From the NCBI GenBank assembly GCA_009746045.1, contig RPFO01000389.1, positions 1,375,982 through 1,439,981 on the forward strand: a stretch of DNA of 64,000 bases. The letters run 5' to 3'. Below are positions 21,762-32,693 of the stretch, piece after piece (position 1 is the first letter of the stretch; each line of letters begins with the position of its first letter). Position numbers and translations under genes: made by a program. The notes beneath the pieces were generated by a model that saw nothing but the letters and a program-made list of their open reading frames with translations, made no database searches and was not told the origin of the DNA. This stretch comes from Mesostigma viride. Lineage: Eukaryota > Streptophyta > Mesostigmatophyceae > Mesostigmatales > Mesostigmataceae.

Positions 21762-24035
21762 ACGCCAACTGGCCGAGTAGTCGGGCGGCGGGGGCTGGGA
21801 GCCGGTGGGAGCCGAGGCGGGAGGGGGGGAGGGGGCCGGGACTGCTGGCCGGTTGAGGGGCCGTTGAGCAACACAGGCGCGCGCGTGCTGAGCGCGCCCG
21901 TGAATGGAGTACACCCGCTGGCAGTGAGCTTCCGGGCACCGGTAACAGCTCATGGCCTGCAGATCCGCCGCGTCGAGATCGGGGTGCACAGCGCGAAGGT
22001 GCTGGCAGAGGAGGTTACGGTTGTGGAACACACCAGCACACGGGGACCCCGTGGGAAGCAGCACGGCACACCGGTGAAGGCCGTCGGCGGGCGCTGAGTG
22101 GCGGGGAGCGGCGCCAGCAAAGGCAGGATGTGGGGCCTGCGGCGTCTCCCCAGCCGGGCCGGCAGGCGCGCGCACCACGACCCGACCAGCGCCCGGCATG
22201 CCCGCCGGGGCCACGGAGGAGGCAGTGCCCACCGGGGAGACCCCCAGCGGAGGGGGATCGAGAACGCCGGCGCCCCTCCCAGGGGGACTCGCCAGCGCGC
22301 CCGCGACCACCCCAGGCCCCGGCAACGAGGCCGGGGGCGCGGCCGAGGGGTCGGGGAGGCAGCTGGCCCCGGGGCCCGGTGGGGACCCGGCAGGGGACCC
22401 AGCGAGACCGGGGGCGGGCCGAGAGGAAGCGCAGTCCCAGGGGGCGGCACAACAGCCCGGCACAACGGGCAGCGCGGCACGGAGTGGAGCAAGCTGCGCG
22501 CGATGCACGCTTGATGGAATGTGTGGCCGCACGCGGGCAGGCGACACAAGCCATCCCCCGGCCGGAAGGGCTCAAGGCAGATGGCACAGGAGCCCGACTC
22601 GGGGTCGTCCCCCTCCAGAAGGGACCGGACATGAGGGGGGGGCGGGTCCCAGCCGGCCTCCCAGCAACCCGGGAGAGCAGCAATCTGGGCGCGCGAGAGG
22701 ATGCCGACCGGTTGGTCAGCCGCGGGGTGCCATTCGTGCGGGATGCCTGCCAACTCCAGGATGTCGTGGAGGAAGGCAGAAACAGGCGTCCCCGCGGTTA
22801 GGGGCTGGGCGCGCCCGGCCGAGTCCACCAAGATGGCCTGGCCGCCCTGAACCGCGATGGGGGCCCCGAACTCCACACGCAGCATGGCGGCCTGCGCCAG
22901 GCTGAGGGAGGTGATGAGAAAGCCCCCACTGGCAACCGGGCCGGGAGGCGGGGCCTGGGCGTCCAAGAAGAGGCGAAGCTGCCGCGGGGACATGAGGCCC
23001 AGGTCGGCGCCGCCCGCGAGGTAGGCCGCCCGCACCGAGACCTGTGCGTCTCGAGCCACCGCCGTGACGAACTCGACCACCTCCTGACCCACCCGCTCGT
23101 CCAGGGAAAGCAGCTCTTCCTGCCGGGCGGCCGGGAGATGCCACGGCAGCCGGCAGCCGGCGTGATATCCTTCCAAGACATACCCCCAAAGAGTCGAGGC
23201 CGTCACCGGGGGGCGGCGGAAAGAAATGTCGCCCGCACGCGCGCAACTAGGGCCAGGAAGGCCGGGGGCCTAGGGAGCGAGGGGAAGGCGGCCTGGAACC
23301 CGACCGCGTCCAGCAACAAAGGGCAGTACGCCCAAGAAAAGGTGGCGCGGCCCACCACGCCGACAATGTGCGAGGGCGGCCACGAGGTGAACGCGTGGGC
23401 CCGGGGGCCGCCGTCCCACGCGGCAAGGACGGGGGTGGCGGCTGGGTGGCCAACCGCGGCCGGGGGAAGGGAGGCCAGAGCGTCGGGGAGCGAGGGGCCG
23501 GGGGCGGGCGCCGGGGTCGCCAGGCCCGCCGGGGGTCGGCCGGGCCCAGCCCAGGCGACAGCGCCGCGCCCCCGTCGGCGGGGCCAGGCGACGGGTGGGG
23601 CCCCGGGGCCGAGGGCGCCAGGGCCCGAGCAACGGCGGCCCCATCGGGCAGGCCACGGCCCGCCCCGAGGGCCTCGGCAGGGGGGCACACGGGGCAGGGG
23701 GCCGGAGCACCCAGCGGGGAGGGCAGCCCGGGGGCCCGCCGGGGGGGACAGCGCGGGCACGTCCAGGAGCCCGGCGGGACCCGGTAGAGCCGGGGAGTAA
23801 GACACTGCAAGTGCCACCCGGAATTGCAAGCATCACAAACTAACATGTGGTGCCCGCGGTGCCCGCTCCGGCAGACCTCGCAGACCAAGGAGGGGGAGAC
23901 CGGGGCGCCCGAGCCCCCCGCAGCCGGGTCGCCCACCTCCGCAAGAAGGGCCGCAAGCCGAGAGGACCGCCGAGGCGCCAACCGGGGAGCGGGGGAGCCG
24001 TTGGGCGAAGGGGGTCGTGGGTCGTCCATGAACAA
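21762..24035 (-). pseudogene. RLE-LINE polyprotein N-terminus: PHD, RING-H2, C2H2 fingers
   Basis: From the N-terminus, a PHD finger (CEVC, CDAC, GWHLQC, CPRC; about 23882-23740) follows a Pro/Arg-rich leader. A spacer comes next, then a RING-H2 finger (CAIC, CGHTFHQAC, CPLC; about 22588-22457). Two zinc fingers follow: C-x9-C-x12-H-x4-H (about 22070-21984) and C-x4-C-x11-H-x3-C (about 21938-21873). The segments lie in different frames, with shifts near 23400, 23210 and 22330. C2H2 fingers before the RT are known in R2-like elements, where they bind target DNA. PHD and RING modules are chromatin-reading and ubiquitin-ligase type and are unusual together here. Confidence 0.75.
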
Positions 24036-24137
24036 TCAGGGCAGGCGTGGCAGCCACCGAGGGGGGGGGCGGGGGGTGTGGGGGGCGGAGCCCCCCACGC
24101 GGGGGGTTTGGGGGGCGGCAGCCCCCCAACGCGCTGC

Positions 24138-27100
24138 GGTACCGCCTGCCGTCCGGCACTTTGAAGCCCGCCGGTGCTATAATTCCTATCGTCCACGCAT
24201 GTTTTCCCCTGCCTCAAACCGCACGTTGCATTTAAATCTGGAGCCCAAAATTCACTGAAAACGTGTGCCAGCCGGTAGCAAACTGGGCCAAGCTGCCACG
24301 GAATGGTGGTACCGCCTGCCGTCCGGCACTTTGAAGCCCGCCGGTGCTATAATTCCTATCGTCCACGCATGTTTTCCCCTGCCTCAAACCGCACGTTGCA
24401 TTTAAATCTGGAGCCCAAAATTCACTGAAAACGTGTGCCAGCCGGTAGCAAACTGGGCCAAGCTGCCACGGAATGGTGGTACCGCCTGCCGTCCGGCACT
24501 TTGAAGCCCGCCGGTGCTATAATTCCTATCGTCCACGCATGTTTTCCCCTGCCTCAAACCGCACGTTGCATTTAAATCTGGAGCCCAAAATTCACTGAAA
24601 ACGTGTGCCAGCCGGTAGCAAACTGGGCCAAGCTGCCACGGAATGGTGGTACCGCCTGCCGTCCGGCACTTTGAAGCCCGCCGGTGCTATAATTCCTATC
24701 GTCCACGCATGTTTTCCCCTGCCTCAAACCGCACGTTGCATTTAAATCTGGAGCCCAAAATTCACTGAAAACGTGTGCCAGCCGGTAGCAAACTGGGCCA
24801 AGCTGCCACGGAATGGTGGTACCGCCTGCCGTCCGGCACTTTGAAGCCCGCCGGTGCTATAATTCCTATCGTCCACGCATGTTTTCCCCTGCCTCAAACC
24901 GCACGTTGCATTTAAATCTGGAGCCCAAAATTCACTGAAAACGTGTGCCAGCCGGTAGCAAACTGGGCCAAGCTGCCACGGAATGGTGGTACCGCCTGCC
25001 GTCCGGCACTTTGAAGCCCGCCGGTGCTATAATTCCTATCGTCCACGCATGTTTTCCCCTGCCTCAAACCGCACGTTGCATTTAAATCTGGAGCCCAAAA
25101 TTCACTGAAAACGTGTGCCAGCCGGTAGCAAACTGGGCCAAGCTGCCACGGAATGGTGGTACCGCCTGCCGTCCGGCACTTTGAAGCCCGCCGGTGCTAT
25201 AATTCCTATCGTCCACGCATGTTTTCCCCTGCCTCAAACCGCACGTTGCATTTAAATCTGGAGCCCAAAATTCACTGAAAACGTGTGCCAGCCGGTAGCA
25301 AACTGGGCCAAGCTGCCACGGAATGGTGGTACCGCCTGCCGTCCGGCACTTTGAAGCCCGCCGGTGCTATAATTCCTATCGTCCACGCATGTTTTCCCCT
25401 GCCTCAAACCGCACGTTGCATTTAAATCTGGAGCCCAAAATTCACTGAAAACGTGTGCCAGCCGGTAGCAAACTGGGCCAAGCTGCCACGGAATGGTGGT
25501 ACCGCCTGCCGTCCGGCACTTTGAAGCCCGCCGGTGCTATAATTCCTATCGTCCACGCATGTTTTCCCCTGCCTCAAACCGCACGTTGCATTTAAATCTG
25601 GAGCCCAAAATTCACTGAAAACGTGTGCCAGCCGGTAGCAAACTGGGCCAAGCTGCCACGGAATGGTGGTACCGCCTGCCGTCCGGCACTTTGAAGCCCG
25701 CCGGTGCTATAATTCCTATCGTCCACGCATGTTTTCCCCTGCCTCAAACCGCACGTTGCATTTAAATCTGGAGCCCAAAATTCACTGAAAACGTGTGCCA
25801 GCCGGTAGCAAACTGGGCCAAGCTGCCACGGAATGGTGGTACCGCCTGCCGTCCGGCACTTTGAAGCCCGCCGGTGCTATAATTCCTATCGTCCACGCAT
25901 GTTTTCCCCTGCCTCAAACCGCACGTTGCATTTAAATCTGGAGCCCAAAATTCACTGAAAACGTGTGCCAGCCGGTAGCAAACTGGGCCAAGCTGCCACG
26001 GAATGGTGGTACCGCCTGCCGTCCGGCACTTTGAAGCCCGCCGGTGCTATAATTCCTATCGTCCACGCATGTTTTCCCCTGCCTCAAACCGCACGTTGCA
26101 TTTAAATCTGGAGCCCAAAATTCACTGAAAACGTGTGCCAGCCGGTAGCAAACTGGGCCAAGCTGCCACGGAATGGTGGTACCGCCTGCCGTCCGGCACT
26201 TTGAAGCCCGCCGGTGCTATAATTCCTATCGTCCACGCATGTTTTCCCCTGCCTCAAACCGCACGTTGCATTTAAATCTGGAGCCCAAAATTCACTGAAA
26301 ACGTGTGCCAGCCGGTAGCAAACTGGGCCAAGCTGCCACGGAATGGTGGTACCGCCTGCCGTCCGGCACTTTGAAGCCCGCCGGTGCTATAATTCCTATC
26401 GTCCACGCATGTTTTCCCCTGCCTCAAACCGCACGTTGCATTTAAATCTGGAGCCCAAAATTCACTGAAAACGTGTGCCAGCCGGTAGCAAACTGGGCCA
26501 AGCTGCCACGGAATGGTGGTACCGCCTGCCGTCCGGCACTTTGAAGCCCGCCGGTGCTATAATTCCTATCGTCCACGCATGTTTTCCCCTGCCTCAAACC
26601 GCACGTTGCATTTAAATCTGGAGCCCAAAATTCACTGAAAACGTGTGCCAGCCGGTAGCAAACTGGGCCAAGCTGCCACGGAATGGTGGTACCGCCTGCC
26701 GTCCGGCACTTTGAAGCCCGCCGGTGCTATAATTCCTATCGTCCACGCATGTTTTCCCCTGCCTCAAACCGCACGTTGCATTTAAATCTGGAGCCCAAAA
26801 TTCACTGAAAACGTGTGCCAGCCGGTAGCAAACTGGGCCAAGCTGCCACGGAATGGTGGTACCGCCTGCCGTCCGGCACTTTGAAGCCCGCCGGTGCTAT
26901 AATTCCTATCGTCCACGCATGTTTTCCCCTGCCTCAAACCGCACGTTGCATTTAAATCTGGAGCCCAAAATTCACTGAAAACGTGTGCCAGCCGGTAGCA
27001 AACTGGGCCAAGCTGCCACGGAATGGTGGTACCGCCTGCCGTCCGGCACTTTGAAGCCCGCCGGTGCTATAATTCCTATCGTCCACGCATGTTTTCCCCT

Positions 27101-29436
27101 GCCTCAAACCGCACGTTGCATTTAAATCTGGAGCCCAAAATTCACTGAAAACGTGTGCCAGCCGGTAGCAAACTGGGCCAAGCTGCCACGGAATGGTGGT
27201 ACCGCCTGCCGTCCGGCACTTTGAAGCCCGCCGGTGCTATAATTCCTATCGTCCACGCATGTTTTCCCCTGCCTCAAACCGCACGTTGCATTTAAATCTG
27301 GAGCCCAAAATTCACTGAAAACGTGTGCCAGCCGGTAGCAAACTGGGCCAAGCTGCCACGGAATGGTGGTACCGCCTGCCGTCCGGCACTTTGAAGCCCG
27401 CCGGTGCTATAATTCCTATCGTCCACGCATGTTTTCCCCTGCCTCAAACCGCACGTTGCATTTAAATCTGGAGCCCAAAATTCACTGAAAACGTGTGCCA
27501 GCCGGTAGCAAACTGGGCCAAGCTGCCACGGAATGGTGGTACCGCCTGCCGTCCGGCACTTTGAAGCCCGCCGGTGCTATAATTCCTATCGTCCACGCAT
27601 GTTTTCCCCTGCCTCAAACCGCACGTTGCATTTAAATCTGGAGCCCAAAATTCACTGAAAACGTGTGCCAGCCGGTAGCAAACTGGGCCAAGCTGCCACG
27701 GAATGGTGGTACCGCCTGCCGTCCGGCACTTTGAAGCCCGCCGGTGCTATAATTCCTATCGTCCACGCATGTTTTCCCCTGCCTCAAACCGCACGTTGCA
27801 TTTAAATCTGGAGCCCAAAATTCACTGAAAACGTGTGCCAGCCGGTAGCAAACTGGGCCAAGCTGCCACGGAATGGTGGTACCGCCTGCCGTCCGGCACT
27901 TTGAAGCCCGCCGGTGCTATAATTCCTATCGTCCACGCATGTTTTCCCCTGCCTCAAACCGCACGTTGCATTTAAATCTGGAGCCCAAAATTCACTGAAA
28001 ACGTGTGCCAGCCGGTAGCAAACTGGGCCAAGCTGCCACGGAATGGTGGTACCGCCTGCCGTCCGGCACTTTGAAGCCCGCCGGTGCTATAATTCCTATC
28101 GTCCACGCATGTTTTCCCCTGCCTCAAACCGCACGTTGCATTTAAATCTGGAGCCCAAAATTCACTGAAAACGTGTGCCAGCCGGTAGCAAACTGGGCCA
28201 AGCTGCCACGGAATGGTGGTACCGCCTGCCGTCCGGCACTTTGAAGCCCGCCGGTGCTATAATTCCTATCGTCCACGCATGTTTTCCCCTGCCTCAAACC
28301 GCACGTTGCATTTAAATCTGGAGCCCAAAATTCACTGAAAACGTGTGCCAGCCGGTAGCAAACTGGGCCAAGCTGCCACGGAATGGTGGTACCGCCTGCC
28401 GTCCGGCACTTTGAAGCCCGCCGGTGCTATAATTCCTATCGTCCACGCATGTTTTCCCCTGCCTCAAACCGCACGTTGCATTTAAATCTGGAGCCCAAAA
28501 TTCACTGAAAACGTGTGCCAGCCGGTAGCAAACTGGGCCAAGCTGCCACGGAATGGTGGTACCGCCTGCCGTCCGGCACTTTGAAGCCCGCCGGTGCTAT
28601 AATTCCTATCGTCCACGCATGTTTTCCCCTGCCTCAAACCGCACGTTGCATTTAAATCTGGAGCCCAAAATTCACTGAAAACGTGTGCCAGCCGGTAGCA
28701 AACTGGGCCAAGCTGCCACGGAATGGTGGTACCGCCTGCCGTCCGGCACTTTGAAGCCCGCCGGTGCTATAATTCCTATCGTCCACGCATGTTTTCCCCT
28801 GCCTCAAACCGCACGTTGCATTTAAATCTGGAGCCCAAAATTCACTGAAAACGTGTGCCAGCCGGTAGCAAACTGGGCCAAGCTGCCACGGAATGGTGGT
28901 ACCGCCTGCCGTCCGGCACTTTGAAGCCCGCCGGTGCTATAATTCCTATCGTCCACGCATGTTTTCCCCTGCCTCAAACCGCACGTTGCATTTAAATCTG
29001 GAGCCCAAAATTCACTGAAAACGTGTGCCAGCCGGTAGCAAACTGGGCCAAGCTGCCACGGAATGGTGGTACCGCCTGCCGTCCGGCACTTTGAAGCCCG
29101 CCGGTGCTATAATTCCTATCGTCCACGCATGTTTTCCCCTGCCTCAAACCGCACGTTGCATTTAAATCTGGAGCCCAACATTCACTGAAAACGTGTGCCA
29201 GCCGGTAGCAAACTGGGCCAAGCTGCCACGGAATGGTGGTACCGCCTGCCGTCCGGCACTTTTGAAGCCCGCCGGTGCTATAATTCCTATCGTCCACGCA
29301 TGTTTTCCCCTGCCTCAAACCGCACGTTGCATTTAAATCTGGAGCCCAAAATTCACTGAAAACGTGTGCCAGCCGGTAGCAAACTGGGCCAAGCTGCCAC
29401 GGAATGGTGGTACCGCCTGCCGTCCGGCACTTTGAA
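24138..29436. repeat. 170-bp satellite array, left block
   Basis: Tandem repeats have an exact 170-bp period (the word ACCGCCTGCC recurs at 24311, 24481, 24651 and so on to 29412), about 31 units. Each unit contains one KpnI-type GGTACC and a TTTAAAT core. The units appear identical to one another until about 29176, where an AAAA-to-AACA change and then a single-base insertion (about 29261) appear. The left edge abuts the LINE L3 5' end, and the right edge is the CACTA-B1 insertion. The period is close to nucleosome length, as in many centromeric satellites, but a centromeric role is only a guess. It encodes no protein. Confidence 0.95.
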
Positions 29437-32400
29437 CACTAGGAACTCAATTTCTGAGAAAATTCTCAAAAACCCTCAATTTTCTCACCCCTTTGAGAAA
29501 AAAGGTGAGAAAAGTGAGAAAAATCTCAATTTTTTTCCGCAAACGCTAGGCAACAAAATCTCACCAGGGTGAGATTTTGGTGAGAAAAAGGGGGTTTGGG
29601 TGAGATTTGGGTGAGAAAAAACCCTAAAGTGAGAAAAAAGGTGAGAATGGGTGAGAAAAAGTGAGAAAAAGTGAGAAAAAGTGAAAAAATTGAGAAGTTT
29701 CTCACCAACACGAGAAAAATCACTAACACGAGAAAAATCACAAGTCAACGTGGTGAGAAATTTCTCACCAAGAGTGTAACACGAAAAAAATCATGAGCTT
29801 TATTTCATTAAGTCATTAATATGAAAATAAACTCAGCACCACTAATTAATTAATTACATGATTAATTGAACTCGTGCTCCCGTTGGATCACGGAGCACCG
29901 AAGTGCTTTTAATCCCTGTGTGTGCACAACAGGAAGGGCACAGACCCCCTTTCTCCTTCATGCCAAAGGCATGTCGCAGCTGCTATTGGACCCGATAAAC
30001 GATCCGGCAATCTGTGGGTGCAATAAGACCCATGTGAGCATATCATAACGGGTGCATGGGCAAGTGATCTGAGCATTGCCATGACGTAGCATGGTTGTAC
30101 AAGGACTAAGCTAAGGCTATGGCTGGTTGTGTACCGTGTGTTAGCGGTGCACGTGACTAGGTATAATGGCTCAGCTAGGCAAACATTCTAGGCATGGCTG
30201 CCATGGCGGCAGAGACTGCCAATGATTACAAGCTAGGGCTATTCTAGCCCGCAGGGGGCGTCCACATCTCGTGGTTGATCATCAGGTCCCCGCCCCTCCA
30301 GTAAACCTTGGGACGTCAGGATTGTTGATTCCCAGCACGTTGAACGCGTTGTGTCAGCACAGCGATCCCCCCTGCATCCAAACAAAGGCACACCGATAAC
30401 CAAGAAAAGAGTATGCAAATGTGCAGCCTTGTTCATTGAAATTATGGCTGGCTTACGCAAAGAGCGACTGTAAGATGACCTATACAGTGGGGCCGGAAAC
30501 AGCTTGCTTGATCAGGGCGTGTTTTTCGAGCTTCACTGGCCGGGAGTGTCTAGTGGTGAGAACCATTGCTGCGATCGCTTTCCCACCATTTACGAGGAAA
30601 TACCCGCAAATGAAAAACCACTGAAACGGTCTAGCTTGATTCAGTCATTGCATTAGCCACATGCCATCATGCATGTTTCCAAACGTCCAAGAACTGCCCA
30701 CGGTGCAAATGCAAAAATCCGGAGGACACGACCTCATTGCTTCATATTTGTATGCAGAAGAATAAAAAAGTAACATGCATTAAGGGCCCGCCTGCATAAA
30801 GGGCCTGAATTCTGATGCGGGCCCAACGGCAGCACCGCCAAAGCAGATAAGGGCCCGCAGTCTGATGCGGGCCCCACGGCACCACCGCCATAGCAGAGCT
30901 CGAAGGTCGTGGTGCGCGTGAAACGTACGTACCTATGCCCTTTGTCGGTAGGTGCCGTTGGGGTCAAATTGGGTGCCGCCAAAATCGGGCCGACGCGTCA
31001 ATAGACTGAGGCCGTCGATGAGTGCCATCATGCGGCTTGGGTCACTTCTGTTGGAGAACTTCAGCTAAGTTAACTTAACGCAAACCACTGGTCGCCCGCG
31101 TCGGGAACCGGCCCAACGGCTCTCCCGCAACAGAAAATTACGCGGCATACTGCATAAGTCGTCGGATGGTTACATTTCGACGGTCAAGATTTCATGATGA
31201 GGTTTGCGTTCAATTTGCCGCAGTTTGCCGCCCAGAGAAAGTAGTTGTTGGACTCGTTGCCCACGATGAAACACAATCAAGCAAGCCGTTTCCGGCCCCA
31301 CCGTGTAGGTCATGTAGTCGCTCTTCACGTCAGCCAGCCGTAATTTCAATGCACAAGGCTACACATTTCCATCTCCATTCATATTCATAATCCTGCACGA
31401 CTCGAAAACGCGGACAAGATAACGGCAGGCTCGAGCTACCATGGTCCGGATTCTCCCGATTTCTGGCCTGCGCTGGTTGTCTCCTTGATATTGGCAACTC
31501 TCTCCGGTAAGAGATTTTCCGCAGTTTGGCTGTTTCGAAACGTTAATTAAGTGAGATGCCTTCGGATCAGGAGACTCACACAGCCGCGAAATCATGCCAA
31601 AGGTCATATGTTCGATCCCTTGCTGGTAGCTTCTGAGCTTTCTTATTTTCTGTGTTCCGCGGAATCTCAGATTTGGGCCGCTAGCGTTTTCACGTTTGTT
31701 GCTTTCTGATCCGACGACAACGTTGTGCCTTGCTCGTGTGACATCTGGCGCATGGTGTGATTCATGTGTATGGTGCTGCCTTGCCACATGGGGCTGCTTT
31801 GCCATAAGAGTGAGTGTTGGGTTCTACACATTTGCTGCATGGACCGTTAGGTGCTGGTGAGCTCTTCCTTGTAGAACGCTTACATCTATGTCAAGGATCT
31901 GATTTCTTTTCCTCTTGCGTATATTGTGTCGGTTTGTTTATTTCTTGCAGGGACCACGAGAGTAAAATGCAAGCGGTTCCACTTTCAAGTCAGCATGTGA
32001 CGCCCTGTCGACCGGCACGCTTTGTTAGCTAGCTACCATATAGTATTTGATGATAGGCATTGAATGCGGAAGATGTCATAACGCCATAACAGACTGTGTT
32101 GAACAGGCATTGAATGCCGAAGATGTCATAACGCCATAACAGACTGTGTTGAACAGGCATATTTGAATGCCGAAGATGTACATAACGCCATAACAGTGTT
32201 GAATAGTTGAATCAACGGGTTCTTGCAGCTGTAAACATTAAAATTATTCAAACATTTAATGAAAAAATCATTATTGTTCGTGCTGTTTTGAACAGCGGTT
32301 GTTACTGGCACTGCATGCATGTGTCTGCTGCCAGCATATTGCATTATGGGTGTGTTTTTCAGCGCTGTGTTTTCTCACTTTTCTCACGTCCTGTTTTTCT

Positions 32401-32693
32401 CACTTTTCTCACGTCCTGATTTTCTCACTTTTCTCACGTTTCACACCTCCCGTTTTTCTCACTTATCTCACGTCCTGTTTTTTGAGATTTTTCTCACGTT
32501 TTTCCCCTTTTTTCACCTTTTTGGGGCAATCTCACCCGGGTGAGATTGCCCTTTTCTCACCCATTCTCACCCATTTCTCACCCTATTTTCTCACTTTTCT
32601 CACCCATTCTCACCCATTTCTCACCCTTTTTCTCACCCATCTCACCCTTTTTCTCACCTTTTCTCACCCATTCTCAAAGCCGAGTTCCTAGTG
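29437..32693. mobile_element. CACTA-like transposon B1, non-autonomous
   Basis: The ends are CACTAGGAACTC and GAGTTCCTAGTG. The flanking 2-bp duplication AA is verified because the uninterrupted satellite reads TTTGAAGCCC and here reads TTTGAA-element-AAGCCC. The subterminal arrays are GTGAGAAAA units (29450-29760 and 32370-32680), different from the CTGAGA units of element A. The interior shares most of its sequence with B2 (38879-42385) in inverted orientation. No transposase is visible. Part of the interior carries direct repeats of GAATGCCGAAGATGTCATAACG type (32060-32200). Confidence 0.9.
31359..31805 (-). CDS. 148-codon ORF in CACTA-B1, unrecognised
   Basis: It starts MAKQPHVARQ and is rich in Arg and His. 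The same ORF is present in B2 (40011-40457). The two copies are almost identical over long non-coding stretches as well, so conservation of the frame is not evidence of selection. No domain is recognised. Confidence 0.2.
   Translation of the reverse strand: MAKQPHVARQHHTHESHHAPDVTRARHNVVVGSESNKRENASGPNLRFRGTQKIRKLRSYQQGIEHMTFGMISRLCESPDPKASHLINVSKQPNCGKSLTGESCQYQGDNQRRPEIGRIRTMVARACRYLVRVFESCRIMNMNGDGNV

Larger units (their letters stand above)
13150..24137 (-). mobile_element. RLE-LINE copy L3, nearly full length, split by CACTA-A
   Basis: This minus-strand non-LTR retrotransposon has its 3' tail at about 13150-13165 and its 5' end close to the satellite at 24138. Omitting the CACTA-like insertion (16182-21761), about 5.4 kb remains. 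In order from the N-terminus it encodes a PHD finger, a RING-H2 finger, two C2H2/C2HC zinc fingers, a reverse transcriptase, a CCHC finger and a restriction-like endonuclease. The RLE group (R2, R4, CRE, NeSL and relatives) usually inserts site-specifically. Several frameshifts, mostly at G/C homopolymers, mean it is inactive or poorly sequenced. Codon use is very GC-rich, unlike the A/T-rich surroundings. Confidence 0.8.

Noticed and set aside
22000-24160. Long plus-strand ORFs opposite the LINE N-terminus
   Set aside because: They are composition artefacts of very GC-rich sequence. The minus strand carries the PHD, RING and C2H2 signatures.
29450-29760. Telomere-like repeats in the TGAGAAA tracts
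   Set aside because: The motif is irregularly spaced, inverted at the two ends of a CACTA-flanked element, and does not match TTTAGGG or similar telomeric repeats.
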